A stretch of DNA of 64,000 nt. It comes from Flavobacterium salilacus subsp. salilacus (GTDB lineage: Bacteria > Bacteroidota > Bacteroidia > Flavobacteriales > Flavobacteriaceae). Below the pieces are notes generated by a model. It saw nothing but the letters and a program-made list of their open reading frames with translations, did not search any database and was not told the origin of the DNA. The translations under genes and the position numbers were made by a program. The DNA lies in NCBI RefSeq assembly GCF_004634195.1, contig NZ_SKBP01000011.1, forward strand, positions 1-64,000. Reading direction: 5' to 3'. Positions 33,478 to 42,636 of the stretch are shown in pieces; position 1 is the first letter of the stretch; every line of letters starts with the position of its first letter.

Positions 33478-34875
33478 ATGGATTACAGGATTGAAAAAGA
33501 CACCATGGGTGAAGTAAAAGTACCTGCGGATAAATACTGGGGTGCACAAACGGAACGTTCCAGAAACAATTTTAAAATAGGCGCACCTGCCTCTATGCCC
33601 AAAGAAATTATAGAAGGCTTTGCCTATCTTAAAAAAGCGGCAGCCTATGCTAACCATGACTTGGGTGTACTTCCCGCAGAAAAACGCGATGCTATAGCAC
33701 AGGTATGCGACGAAATACTTGCCGGTAAGCTGGACGACCAGTTCCCGTTAGTAATTTGGCAAACAGGCTCGGGTACACAAAGTAATATGAATGTAAATGA
33801 GGTAGTTGCCAACAGAGCACAGGTTTTGGCAGGTTATAAAATTGGCGAAGGCGAGCCCGTATTAAAAGCAAATGATGATGTAAACAAATCGCAATCGTCA
33901 AACGATACCTTCCCAACAGGCATGCACATTGCTGCCTATAAAATGGTTGTAGAAACTACTATACCAGGAGTTGAACAACTTCGTGATACGCTAAAAGCAA
34001 AAAGCGAGCAGTTTATGAATGTGGTAAAAATAGGACGTACACACCTTATGGATGCTACCCCCCTAACGCTTGGTCAGGAATTTTCGGGCTATGTAGCACA
34101 GCTTAACTACGGGTTAAAAGCACTTAAAAATACGCTTGCTCACCTTTCGGAAGTTGCGCTTGGCGGTACAGCCGTAGGTACAGGGCTTAATACTCCTGAC
34201 GGTTATGATGTGAAAGTTGCCGAATATATCGCTCAGTTTACAGGCTTACCTTTTGTAACTGCCGAAAATAAATTTGAAGCACTTGCCGCACACGATGCTA
34301 TTGTAGAAACTCATGGGGCATTAAAGCAAATTGCGGTATCGCTTAATAAAATAGCAAATGATATCCGTATGTTAGCATCAGGACCACGCTCAAGTATCGG
34401 AGAGATATTAATCCCTGAAAACGAGCCGGGTTCATCTATCATGCCGGGTAAAGTAAACCCAACGCAGTGTGAAGCACTTACTATGGTGTGCGCTCAGGTT
34501 TTTGGTAATGATGTGGCTATTACCGTAGGTGGTACACAAGGGCATTATGAGCTTAACGTATTTAAACCTGTTATGGCGGCTAACTTCCTGCAATCGGCAC
34601 GACTTATTGGTGATGCCTGTGTGTCTTTTGACGAGCATTGCGCCAGCGGTATAGAGCCCAACCATGCCAGAATAAAAGAATTGGTAAACAACTCATTAAT
34701 GCTTGTTACGGCATTAAATACCAAAATAGGATACTATAAAGCTGCCGAAATTGCACAAACGGCACATAAAAACGGCACCACGCTTAAAGAAGAAGCGGTG
34801 CGTTTAGGATATGTTTCTGCCGAAGATTTTGATGCTTGGGTAAAACCCGAAGATATGGTAGGTAAATTAAACTAA
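33478..34875 (+). CDS. fumC: Fumarate hydratase, class II
   Basis: 465 residues. The family blocks are complete: [14 protein letters not shown] at the start, [32 protein letters not shown] and the signature [15 protein letters not shown] (about 316-330) with the catalytic Ser. It interconverts fumarate and malate in the TCA cycle without an iron-sulfur cluster. It stands as a single unit between a promoter box and a strong terminator. Confidence 0.97.
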   Translation: MDYRIEKDTMGEVKVPADKYWGAQTERSRNNFKIGAPASMPKEIIEGFAYLKKAAAYANHDLGVLPAEKRDAIAQVCDEILAGKLDDQFPLVIWQTGSGTQSNMNVNEVVANRAQVLAGYKIGEGEPVLKANDDVNKSQSSNDTFPTGMHIAAYKMVVETTIPGVEQLRDTLKAKSEQFMNVVKIGRTHLMDATPLTLGQEFSGYVAQLNYGLKALKNTLAHLSEVALGGTAVGTGLNTPDGYDVKVAEYIAQFTGLPFVTAENKFEALAAHDAIVETHGALKQIAVSLNKIANDIRMLASGPRSSIGEILIPENEPGSSIMPGKVNPTQCEALTMVCAQVFGNDVAITVGGTQGHYELNVFKPVMAANFLQSARLIGDACVSFDEHCASGIEPNHARIKELVNNSLMLVTALNTKIGYYKAAEIAQTAHKNGTTLKEEAVRLGYVSAEDFDAWVKPEDMVGKLN

Positions 34876-34897
34876 GAAAAATTATTTTTTATCATAT

Positions 34898-34930
34898 AAA
34901 AGGCTGTTCCTTATTGGGACAGCCTTTATT
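34898..34930 (+). terminator. Intrinsic terminator after fumC
   Basis: Stem AAAGGCTGTTCC / GGGACAGCCTTT with one G-T pair, followed by T-rich DNA. Confidence 0.75.
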
Positions 34931-34933
34931 TAT

Positions 34934-34941
34934 TATATTTG
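34934..34941 (+). promoter_or_regulatory. -7 box (TATATTTG) of the GNAT gene
   Basis: Exact TAnnTTTG match right after the fumC terminator; leader about 10 nt before the ATG at 34958. Confidence 0.5.
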
Positions 34942-34957
34942 AATATAATTATTTGTT

Positions 34958-35455
34958 ATGTCTATTACTATAAGACCCGCCCAATTATCTGATGTAGCGC
35001 ATATATTGCCTATAGTAAACCATGCTATACTGCACACTACGGCTATTTATGACTATGAACCACGCACACTTGCCAATATGGAACAATGGTTTGCCGAAAA
35101 GCAACAAAATAATTTTCCTGTATTTATCGCAATACAAAATGACATTGTGGTAGGCTATGCCGCTTATGGTAAATTCAACCCAAAGGAAGGCTATAAATAT
35201 TGTGTAGAACATTCGGTATATGTAGCCGAAGGATATTCAGGAAAAGGGATTGGTAAGCTACTGCTCGTAACATTAATAGAACACGCCAAACAACAAGCGC
35301 TGCATACTATGATAGGGCTTATAGATGCTGATAATAAAGACAGTATTGCCTTTCATGAAAAATTTGGTTTTGTAAAGACTGGTGTTTTAAAACAAGTAGG
35401 ACACAAGTTCGACCGTTGGCTGGATGTGCAGTATATGCAGCTTATGTTGCAATAA
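34958..35455 (+). CDS. GNAT N-acetyltransferase, phosphinothricin/methionine sulfoximine type
   Basis: 165 residues. Subfamily marks: ITIRPAQLSDVAHILPIVNHAI, the YDYEPRTLANMEQWF region, the acetyl-CoA loop VAEGYSGKGIGKLLL and the tail FHEKFGFVKTGVLKQVGHKFDRWLD-type ending WLDVQYMQL. Members acetylate phosphinothricin-like amino acids or amines; the natural substrate is unknown. Separate transcription unit by its own promoter box. Confidence 0.9.
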   Translation: MSITIRPAQLSDVAHILPIVNHAILHTTAIYDYEPRTLANMEQWFAEKQQNNFPVFIAIQNDIVVGYAAYGKFNPKEGYKYCVEHSVYVAEGYSGKGIGKLLLVTLIEHAKQQALHTMIGLIDADNKDSIAFHEKFGFVKTGVLKQVGHKFDRWLDVQYMQLMLQ

Positions 35456-35456
35456 T

Positions 35457-36152
35457 TTACTTTTTTTCCATACGTGTCAGTATATCATTCATCATATCAA
35501 GCTGTACTCGTTGTATTTCTATGAGCGATTGTTCCTGATATAATATCAGGTGATCCAGTTTTTCGTGCAACATCCGAATTTCCAGTTCTGATTTCAGATT
35601 TATCATATAATCATTTTGAGCGCGTTCCCTGTCTTTCTCTTCCTGCCTGTTTTGGCTCATCATAATTACAGGGGCTTGCATAGCCGCAATACACGAAAGG
35701 ATAAGGTTTAAAAGGATAAACGGATAAGGATCAAACCCTTTGCTTGATAAAAAAACGATATTGAGTACAATCCATCCGAAAATAAAAATACTAAACAATA
35801 TTATAAACGTCCAGCTACCACCAAAAGTAGCTACTTTATCAGCCACACGCTGTCCAAATGTGGTTATTTCTGTCTCATCTTCTAATTTATCTGATAATAC
35901 TGTTCTATTTTTTAGTGATTCTACTACTTTGGTTTCCATGTTAGAGAGTTCGCCCAGTTCCTGCAGCAAAAACTCAGTAATATACTTCTCCCTATATTCA
36001 TTTAATTCAGCCATTGCCAAACTGCATTCTTCATCAAAGGTCGGATGCTCTTTTTGTATAATACCAATAATAGGCTTACGTACCATTTTTGCAGACACTT
36101 TTTCGCTGACAGGGAATTGTTTCCCTGATACATCACTTGTAAATTTTTGCAT
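35457..36152 (-). CDS. DUF1003 membrane protein
   Basis: 231 residues. A soluble N-terminal part (MQKFTSDVSGKQFPVSE) is followed by two membrane helices around residues 115-160, with the family block VADKVATFGGSWTFIILFS and PYPFILLNLILSCIAAMQAPVIMMSQNR. A charged helical tail closes the protein. Function unknown. It starts 2 bp after the corA stop in the same direction, so the two form an operon and may cooperate in ion transport. Confidence 0.88.
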   Translation of the reverse strand: MQKFTSDVSGKQFPVSEKVSAKMVRKPIIGIIQKEHPTFDEECSLAMAELNEYREKYITEFLLQELGELSNMETKVVESLKNRTVLSDKLEDETEITTFGQRVADKVATFGGSWTFIILFSIFIFGWIVLNIVFLSSKGFDPYPFILLNLILSCIAAMQAPVIMMSQNRQEEKDRERAQNDYMINLKSELEIRMLHEKLDHLILYQEQSLIEIQRVQLDMMNDILTRMEKK

Positions 36153-36154
36153 AA

Positions 36155-37237
36155 TTAAAACCAGTCTTTTATTTTAAAATAAATAACCATTATAAGGGTT
36201 ATTGCAACCATAACACTTATTATTACATAATAGCCATTCTCGGTGTGCAGTTCCGGCATATTATCGAAATTCATTCCGTAAACCCCTACTATAAATGTTA
36301 TCGGCATAAATATTACCGAGTAAATAGTAAGCGTTTTCATTATCTGGTTCATACGCTGGGTTTGTGCAGAGTAATGATAATTAGATACACTTTCCAACGA
36401 ATTTAGGTCGTACTCCACTTGATCAAGTAATTCTAAACTTTTTTGATGCAAACGCGCAAAAAATGTATAACTGGTTTTTCTTATACCCTGATACACATCA
36501 TCTTGCTCCACATTTTTTAAATTGAATAAAGCATCCTTAAGCGGAGTTATAGAGCGTTTAATATAACTGAGAGTTTCCCTTAATTTCTCTACTTTGGCAA
36601 TAATATCGGCTTTATAATTGGTTTTAGCTTCAATGATAAGCGCTTCGATATTATCTTCCATTTTTTCGATGGTAATAAAAAAGTTTTCCATTATAGCATC
36701 CAGCATCAGGTAAAGCAGGTAATCACTTTTCTTTTTACGAATAATACCCGTTCCGGTACGTATGCGCTCGCGAATATGAGTAAAATAATCACTTTTCTTT
36801 TCCTGAAATGAAACAATAAGATTGTCTTTCAGCAGAAAACTTATTTGTTCTGTTTTTATAGTTCCCTCTTCCTCTTCCGGCAAAATAGATTTTACACTGA
36901 AAAACAGTACATCTTCTAACTCCTCAATCCTTGTACGGCGCGAGGTATTTAAAATATCGTCTATTATTATGTTTTCAACTTTAAGGCTTTCGCCAATATT
37001 GCGTATAAGCTCTACATTATGCAAGCCGTGCACATTAAACCAGCGTACTTCTTCAGCATCCGGGTTTAGGGTACACTTTTTAACCGCCTGTTCATAACCT
37101 ATGTTTTTCAGTTCTTCATATTTACTTTCATCATAAACAAATAGCTGCATTTCTACCGGATTGGTTTTATGCTTACCGGTATATTCAAAATTATTAGGCT
37201 GTACTTTGCGTACTTTTTTATATTTAATTTTCTTCAC
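36155..37237 (-). CDS. corA: Magnesium/cobalt transporter CorA
   Basis: 360 residues. Long cytoplasmic funnel domain, then two C-terminal helices with the pore signature YGMNFDNMPEL at about residues 320-330 and a positively charged end. It forms a pentameric channel for Mg2+ (or Co2+/Ni2+). First gene of a two-gene leftward operon with DUF1003. It is divergent from hutI with 68 bp between the starts. Confidence 0.94.
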   Translation of the reverse strand: MKKIKYKKVRKVQPNNFEYTGKHKTNPVEMQLFVYDESKYEELKNIGYEQAVKKCTLNPDAEEVRWFNVHGLHNVELIRNIGESLKVENIIIDDILNTSRRTRIEELEDVLFFSVKSILPEEEEGTIKTEQISFLLKDNLIVSFQEKKSDYFTHIRERIRTGTGIIRKKKSDYLLYLMLDAIMENFFITIEKMEDNIEALIIEAKTNYKADIIAKVEKLRETLSYIKRSITPLKDALFNLKNVEQDDVYQGIRKTSYTFFARLHQKSLELLDQVEYDLNSLESVSNYHYSAQTQRMNQIMKTLTIYSVIFMPITFIVGVYGMNFDNMPELHTENGYYVIISVMVAITLIMVIYFKIKDWF

Positions 37238-37305
37238 AATCTTAGATTTGTTACCATAAATATAGGAGTTTTTTAAAATCCATTCTATTTTTACAAAAAG
37301 TTTAA

Positions 37306-38544
37306 TTGATGAAACTACTTATTACCAATATTACAGCATTATTACAAGTACGAAACGCCGGAATTGAAAAAGTTTCGGGCGCAGCAATGGCCGAATTACC
37401 CATAATAGAAAATGCCTGGTTGTTGATTGAAGATAATATCATTGCTGATTTCGGAATTATGGACAACTGCCCTGAAATAATGGTTGATACTATTATAGAT
37501 GCAACGGGCAAAACAGTACTGCCCGCATGGTGCGACAGCCACACCCATATAGTATATGCAGGCAACCGCGAGCAAGAGTTTGTAGATAGGATTAACGGTT
37601 TGTCTTATGAGGAAATAGCCGCACGAGGCGGAGGCATACTCAATTCGGCAAAGAAACTGAATGAAACCGGCGAGGAAGAATTATATCAACAATCAAAAGT
37701 AAGGCTGGAGGAGGTTATGCAACAAGGTTCGGGAGCTGTTGAAATAAAATCGGGCTACGGACTTACTGTAGAAGGCGAACTAAAAATGCTTCGGGTTATA
37801 AAACGCCTTCGCGAAAAATATCCTGTGGCTATAAAAGCTACTTTTTTAGGAGCACACGCCTTTCCTGCAGAATATAAAGAAAACCACAGCGGATATATAG
37901 ATCTTATTATTAACGAAATGCTGCCAAAAATAGCCGACGAAAAACTTGCCGATTATATTGACGCCTTTTGCGAAACAGGCTATTTCTCGGTCGAAGAAAC
38001 CGAGCGTATCATGGAAGCAGGAAAAAAATATGGCTTACAGGCTAAAATTCACGTAAACCAGTTTACTGCCATCAATGGTATTGAAGCTTGTGTAAAGCAT
38101 AATGCTTTGAGTGTTGACCACTTGGAAATTGTAACGGATGAGGATATTGAGGTACTGAAAAACAGTAATACTATGCCTGTAGCATTGCCTACCTGTTCCT
38201 TCTTTATCAGCATACCTTATACCCCGGCAAGAAAAATGATTGATGCAGGATTACCAATGGCACTTGCTACCGATTTTAACCCTGGTACTACACCATCGGG
38301 TAATATGAATTTGGTAGTAGCAACCGCTTGTATAAAAATGAAAATGACTCCCGAAGAAGCTATTAATGCCGCTACCATAAACGGGGCTTATGCTATGGGA
38401 ATTTCCGAAACGCATGGTAGCATTGCAAAAGGTAAGCGAGCTAACCTTATTATTGCCAAGCCACTCTCCTCCTACTACCAGTTGCCCTATGCTTTTGGCA
38501 GTAACCTTATAGATACCGTTATTATAGAAGGTAAAATCATTTAA
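37306..38544 (+). CDS. hutI: Imidazolonepropionase
   Basis: 412 residues of the amidohydrolase superfamily. Metal-site motif CDSHTHIVYAGNREQEF, substrate block KSGYGLTVEGELKML, later metal ligands in FLGAHAFP, KIHVNQF and SVDHLEI, and TDFNPGT near the end. It hydrolyses imidazolonepropionate to formiminoglutamate in histidine breakdown. The enzyme for the next step is encoded at 39575, with an unrelated coiled-coil gene on the opposite strand between. Confidence 0.96.
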   Translation: MMKLLITNITALLQVRNAGIEKVSGAAMAELPIIENAWLLIEDNIIADFGIMDNCPEIMVDTIIDATGKTVLPAWCDSHTHIVYAGNREQEFVDRINGLSYEEIAARGGGILNSAKKLNETGEEELYQQSKVRLEEVMQQGSGAVEIKSGYGLTVEGELKMLRVIKRLREKYPVAIKATFLGAHAFPAEYKENHSGYIDLIINEMLPKIADEKLADYIDAFCETGYFSVEETERIMEAGKKYGLQAKIHVNQFTAINGIEACVKHNALSVDHLEIVTDEDIEVLKNSNTMPVALPTCSFFISIPYTPARKMIDAGLPMALATDFNPGTTPSGNMNLVVATACIKMKMTPEEAINAATINGAYAMGISETHGSIAKGKRANLIIAKPLSSYYQLPYAFGSNLIDTVIIEGKII

Positions 38545-38547
38545 AAA

Positions 38548-38580
38548 CAAAAAGAGCCTGCAATTTGCAGGCTCTTTTTT
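38548..38580. terminator. Bidirectional terminator after hutI
   Basis: Stem AAAAGAGCCTGCA / TGCAGGCTCTTTT with a three-base loop, flanked by A and T runs; shared with the convergent coiled-coil gene. Confidence 0.85.
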
Positions 38581-38596
38581 AATTATATATTAAATA

Positions 38597-39472
38597 TTAT
38601 TTTAATGTAAATGTCGAACCGGCAACCATTTTATCCTTATCAAAAAGGTTAACATAATAAGTACCTTTCTCGAAATCTTTACCCGATAATGTCTCGGTAA
38701 CATTCATAGTTTGATTTTCATAAATAGCATTCGTAATAAAGCTATAAGTCAAAGTATAATCGCCAAACGTTTCTGTTTGCTTTTCCCCTAATACATTGTT
38801 TTTACTGTCAATTACCTGTACATAATAAGTTTTGTTTCCTGATTGGGCAACTTCGTTAGCAGCTATGGTAAAACTTATCTTAAGTAAATCCACACGTCTT
38901 GCTTTTTCTGTAGCAATCAGTTTTCCTGAATTTCTTTCTTTAAAAGGCTCCGCTTTAAGGTTAACAATAGTAAGCTTAGAGGCTCTTTGCACCGTCTTAC
39001 TCAGGTTTTCATTTTGATTGAGCAGTGTATCGGTATATCTTCTCGACTCATCCAAAACTACCATTGTACTATCTCGCTCAGTAGTCAAAGCAGCATTTTG
39101 CTCTTTCAATACTTTATTTTCAGCAATAAGCTTGTCCATTTCACGCTTCAGTCTGGAGTAATCATCTTTAAATCGTTGTAACGATTTTGCATCTCCTTTC
39201 CATTTTTCAACCTCATTAATAAGGTTTTGAATTTTCTCCCGCTCAGCCTCAAGCTCTCCCCTAAGATCTGTGTTTTCAGATACCGCAACGTCATACTCTG
39301 CTTTGGCCGCCTCAAGTTTGGCAAGAAAATCATTCTTTTCATCAACGTGTACTTGTTCAGCTTTCTCACTGTCAGTACTCATTTTGTACATAAAAGTTAA
39401 ACTACCTACGAGTAATATTGCTAAAATTACTATTATAGCTTTTAAACTGGTATTGCTCTTTTGTTTTTCCAT
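38597..39472 (-). CDS. Membrane-anchored coiled-coil protein of unknown function
   Basis: 291 residues. One N-terminal membrane helix (about 10-27), then a long coiled coil (about 35-160) rich in Glu, Lys and Leu, then a beta-rich C-terminal domain (about 165-291) with SFTIAANEVAQSGNKTYYVQV and TYYVNLFDKDK. The layout suggests a periplasmic or cell-surface domain held off the membrane. It interrupts the hut genes on the opposite strand. I do not recognise a named family. Confidence 0.75.
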   Translation of the reverse strand: MEKQKSNTSLKAIIVILAILLVGSLTFMYKMSTDSEKAEQVHVDEKNDFLAKLEAAKAEYDVAVSENTDLRGELEAEREKIQNLINEVEKWKGDAKSLQRFKDDYSRLKREMDKLIAENKVLKEQNAALTTERDSTMVVLDESRRYTDTLLNQNENLSKTVQRASKLTIVNLKAEPFKERNSGKLIATEKARRVDLLKISFTIAANEVAQSGNKTYYVQVIDSKNNVLGEKQTETFGDYTLTYSFITNAIYENQTMNVTETLSGKDFEKGTYYVNLFDKDKMVAGSTFTLK

Positions 39473-39548
39473 TTCAAAATTAGTTTCAACAAATTTAAAT
39501 ATTATTTATTTACTACATAGATTTTAACGAAACTTTAGTGGAAAATAG

Positions 39549-39556
39549 TATTTTTG
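39549..39556 (+). promoter_or_regulatory. -7 box (TATTTTTG) of the formimidoylglutamase gene
   Basis: Exact TAnnTTTG match. The TTG at 39554 lies inside it, which rules that out as start; ATG 39575 leaves a leader of about 12 nt. A TTTA at 39532-39535 may be the -33 element. Confidence 0.55.
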
Positions 39557-39574
39557 AAATCTACTATAAACAAT

Positions 39575-40606
39575 ATGGAAAATATTATCCGGCTTACAGG
39601 CAGCGAACTTACAAAATATACATCCCACCGCAGTGGCGAGATAAAATTTGGCGAGCGTATCCTTACAATTCCTACAGATGTGCCTATCTGGCAGTTTGTA
39701 AAAGAATGTGATGCCGACTTTGTTCTTTTCGGTATTCCTGAAGATATTGGTGTAAGAGCCAACTTTGGCAGGCCGGGCACTGCATCAGCATGGGAGTCAA
39801 CACTTAAAAGCATTGTTAATATACAACATAACAAATTTTGTAAAGGCAGTAAATTACTTATTTTAGGACATATTGATGTATCGGCTGCAAACGATGCGGC
39901 AAGTAATCTTGATGTTAATGTTGCTTCGGACAGAAAAACATTATCATCCATAATAGATAATATAGATAAAGAAGTTTCACACATAGTACGGAATATACTG
40001 ATTGCGGGGAAAACACCAATAATAATTGGCGGCGGGCACAACAATGCTTATGGAAATATAAAAGGTACCGCATTGGCAAAAGGAAAGCCCGTAAATGCTA
40101 TTAACTTCGACGCGCATACCGATTTCAGAATACTGGAAGGTCGCCATAGCGGTAATGGATTCTCTTATGCTTTTGAAGAAGGATTCCTGAAAAAATATTT
40201 CATTTTTGGGTTACACGAAAACTATACTTCAAAAGGAGTAATAGAAAGTATTAAGAAAATGAGCGACAGGATAAAGTTTAACACCTACGAGCAAATAGCC
40301 GTGCGCAGGGAAAAAAACTTTGCTGACGAAATGGGGCATGCGCTTGGCTTTATAGAAGATGAAACTTTTGGTATAGAAATAGACCTTGATGCCCTGCCCA
40401 ATATAGCAAGCAGTGCCATAACCCCAACAGGTTTTAGTATAGAAACCGCAAGACAATTTTTACATTACTTCGGCAGAAATAAAAATGCAGCTTACCTACA
40501 CATTTGCGAAGGCGCACCGGAACTTGACAATGAAATGAACAGGCACTTGACAGGTAAACTGATAGCTTACCTGATTACTGATTTTATAAAATCGAAAGAA
40601 CTGTAA
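39575..40606 (+). CDS. hutG: Formimidoylglutamase (arginase/ureohydrolase family)
   Basis: 343 residues from ATG 39575, set by the promoter box just upstream. The manganese site of the ureohydrolase fold is present: GGGHNNAYGN, FDAHTDFR and the late EIDLDALP pair of aspartates. With hutI next door, the likely reaction is formiminoglutamate to glutamate and formamide. The gene symbol is inferred from context; agmatinase is less likely since aguA/aguB serve agmatine here. Confidence 0.88.
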   Translation: MENIIRLTGSELTKYTSHRSGEIKFGERILTIPTDVPIWQFVKECDADFVLFGIPEDIGVRANFGRPGTASAWESTLKSIVNIQHNKFCKGSKLLILGHIDVSAANDAASNLDVNVASDRKTLSSIIDNIDKEVSHIVRNILIAGKTPIIIGGGHNNAYGNIKGTALAKGKPVNAINFDAHTDFRILEGRHSGNGFSYAFEEGFLKKYFIFGLHENYTSKGVIESIKKMSDRIKFNTYEQIAVRREKNFADEMGHALGFIEDETFGIEIDLDALPNIASSAITPTGFSIETARQFLHYFGRNKNAAYLHICEGAPELDNEMNRHLTGKLIAYLITDFIKSKEL

Positions 40607-40651
40607 ACAGCAAGGTAACAACACGCATAAAGCACATTAAAAATAAAAAGC

Positions 40652-40659
40652 TACCTTTG
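40652..40659 (+). promoter_or_regulatory. -7 box (TACCTTTG) of rhlE
   Basis: Exact TAnnTTTG match, predicting transcription from about 40666, inside the inverted repeat at 40662-40690. Confidence 0.5.
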
Positions 40660-40661
40660 CC

Positions 40662-40690
40662 ACTTGCTTAGTACTTACTGCTAAGCAAGT
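40662..40690 (+). repeat. Perfect 10-bp inverted repeat in the rhlE leader
   Basis: ACTTGCTTAG and CTAAGCAAGT enclose a 9-base loop between the -7 box and the ATG at 40708. It could be an operator at the start of transcription, or a leader hairpin if transcription starts slightly upstream. Confidence 0.5.
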
Positions 40691-40707
40691 AACATCGTTA
40701 TTTATAT

Positions 40708-41976
40708 ATGAAATTCGAAGATCTTAATTTACTTAAAAATATACAACAAGCACTTATAGAAGAAGGCTACGAAGCCCCTACCCCTATACAACAACAGGCT
40801 ATACCCATTATACTGCAGGATACTGACCTTGTGGGTTGTGCGCAAACAGGTACGGGTAAAACCGCAGCTTTTGCAATACCTATACTAAACCAATTACACC
40901 ATATTGTAGGCTCTGCCAGAAAAGTAAAATACATCCGTACGCTGGTAGTTACCCCTACCCGCGAACTTGCCCTGCAAATAGGCGAAAGCTTTGACACTTA
41001 CGGAAAATATACCAACATTCGTCAGCTAACCATATTTGGCGGTGTAAACCAAGTACCGCAAACCGACCAGCTTAAAAAAGGTGTAGATGTGCTTATAGCA
41101 ACACCCGGCAGATTATTGGACTTACACAAACAAGGCTATATAAACCTCGACCACTTGCATCATTTAGTATTGGATGAAGCGGATCAAATGCTGGATATGG
41201 GTTTTATTAATGATGTAAAAAAGATAATCAAACTTACCCCTGATAACAGGCAAACGCTTTTATTTTCGGCTACCATGCCGATAGCGATACGCGAACTTGC
41301 CGATACTTTCCTTACCAATCCTAAGTACATATCGGTTACTCCGGTATCTTCTACTGCCGAAAGGGTAAAACAACAAATTTATTTTGTAGATAAAGGCGAC
41401 AAACGCAAACTGCTGTACCACCTTATCCGTAACGAAAACCTCTCTAATGTACTGGTATTTACCCGTACCAAACACGGTGCTGATAATGCCGTAAGAGCAC
41501 TAAAAAAGAATGGTGTAGAAGCGGGAGCTATACACGGCGATAAATCGCAAAATGCGAGGGTGCGTATGCTGGATGCTTTTAAAAATAAAGAAATATCTGT
41601 ACTGGTAGCTACTGATATTGCAGCACGAGGTATTGATATAGAGAGCTTACCTTATGTTATAAATTTTGATTTGCCTAATGTACCCGAAACCTACGTACAC
41701 CGTATAGGCAGAACAGGCAGGGCGGGGAATGAAGGTATTGCTATATCATTTTGCAGCAGGGACGAACTGCCTTACCTAAAAGATATTGAGAAACTGATAC
41801 GCCTGAATATAAAAGTAATAGACGGGCATCCTTACCCTTATGCTGAGGGCGAAGCAGCGGAAAAGCCCGAAGGGCAAAAACCTGACAGAAGAAACAGCAA
41901 TAAAGGTGGTAGTTCGGGAAAATCAAATTCACGAAAGTCCGAAGCTTCTAAGAAAAACAAAAAACGTTGGTATTAA
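40708..41976 (+). CDS. rhlE: DEAD-box ATP-dependent RNA helicase, RhlE-like
   Basis: 422 residues. Q motif region (PTPIQQQAIP), Walker A AQTGTGKT (45-52), PTRELA, LDEADQM (DEAD), SAT, VATDIAARGID and HRIGRTGRAG are all present. A basic, low-complexity tail (about 380-422) follows, as in cold-adapted RhlE proteins, which unwind RNA in ribosome assembly or decay. The last codons lie inside the terminator hairpin. An inverted repeat in the leader suggests regulation. Confidence 0.94.
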   Translation: MKFEDLNLLKNIQQALIEEGYEAPTPIQQQAIPIILQDTDLVGCAQTGTGKTAAFAIPILNQLHHIVGSARKVKYIRTLVVTPTRELALQIGESFDTYGKYTNIRQLTIFGGVNQVPQTDQLKKGVDVLIATPGRLLDLHKQGYINLDHLHHLVLDEADQMLDMGFINDVKKIIKLTPDNRQTLLFSATMPIAIRELADTFLTNPKYISVTPVSSTAERVKQQIYFVDKGDKRKLLYHLIRNENLSNVLVFTRTKHGADNAVRALKKNGVEAGAIHGDKSQNARVRMLDAFKNKEISVLVATDIAARGIDIESLPYVINFDLPNVPETYVHRIGRTGRAGNEGIAISFCSRDELPYLKDIEKLIRLNIKVIDGHPYPYAEGEAAEKPEGQKPDRRNSNKGGSSGKSNSRKSEASKKNKKRWY

Positions 41977-41993
41977 CCAACGTTTTTTGTTTT
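41954..41993. terminator. Long terminator overlapping the rhlE stop codon
   Basis: Arms of 18 bp (AAAACAAAAAACGTTGGT / ACCAACGTTTTTTGTTTT) with loop ATTA. The left arm encodes the Lys-rich end of RhlE and the stop codon sits in the loop. It also abuts the convergent phosphodiesterase gene. Confidence 0.85.
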
Positions 41994-42493
41994 TACACTC
42001 CTCGCTTACCTATTTCTATCGCTTCAAGGTTTTCTATTGTATCACCGTTAATTTCAAAACGCAGCATAGTACGCACCTGATGAAAACCATGCACCCCTGC
42101 TGCGCCCGGATTCATGTGCAATAACCCCAATTTCTTATCAAATTGTACTTTTAAAATATGCGAATGCCCGCAGATAAACAGCTTGGGCGGATTTGCTGTT
42201 AACTCCTCCCGAACAGCAGGGCTGTATTTACCCGGATAACCGCCTATATGGGTAATCCAGACATCGACCCCTTCGCACATAAAACGATTATGTAGCGGAA
42301 ATTCTAACCTGGCTTCGTTATTATCTATATTACCATATACCGCCCGTAAAGGTTTTAATTCCTTAATGGTATCCGTAACTTTTAAATCCCCAATATCGCC
42401 TGCATGCCACACCTCATCGGCAAGGCGAACATATTTAAGTATGGTATCATCAATATGACTGTGCGTATCGGAAAGAAGCAGAATTTTTTTCAT
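41993..42493 (-). CDS. YfcE/MJ0936-type metallophosphoesterase
   Basis: 166 residues with the five metal motifs: SDTHSHID, HAGDIGD, GNIDN, ITHIGG and CGHSHI. Members hydrolyse phosphodiesters with Mn2+ or Ni2+ in the cytoplasm. Substrate unknown. Single gene, convergent with rhlE and sharing the terminator. Confidence 0.9.
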   Translation of the reverse strand: MKKILLLSDTHSHIDDTILKYVRLADEVWHAGDIGDLKVTDTIKELKPLRAVYGNIDNNEARLEFPLHNRFMCEGVDVWITHIGGYPGKYSPAVREELTANPPKLFICGHSHILKVQFDKKLGLLHMNPGAAGVHGFHQVRTMLRFEINGDTIENLEAIEIGKRGV

Positions 42494-42576
42494 ATCAACA
42501 AAAGTATTAAAAGCCTCCTAACCACCAAAGAGGGAATTAGTATCATTCAATATTAAATTACTACTACTTGTCATTA

Positions 42577-42597
42577 CCCCCCTTTGGGGGTTGGGGG
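42577..42597. repeat. C6/G5/G5 homopolymer hairpin or quadruplex-like tract
   Basis: Six C, three T, five G, two T and five G in a row, in front of the truA promoter. Similar C/G runs are common between genes of related genomes. Confidence 0.35.
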
Positions 42598-42605
42598 CTA
42601 ATGCT

Positions 42606-42613
42606 TATCTTTG
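42606..42613 (+). promoter_or_regulatory. -7 box (TATCTTTG) of truA
   Basis: Exact TAnnTTTG match, predicting transcription from about 42620; it lies within the longer open frame from 42568, so that longer start is not used. Confidence 0.5.
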
Positions 42614-42636
42614 CCATCTTAAATCATCAATCAGTT

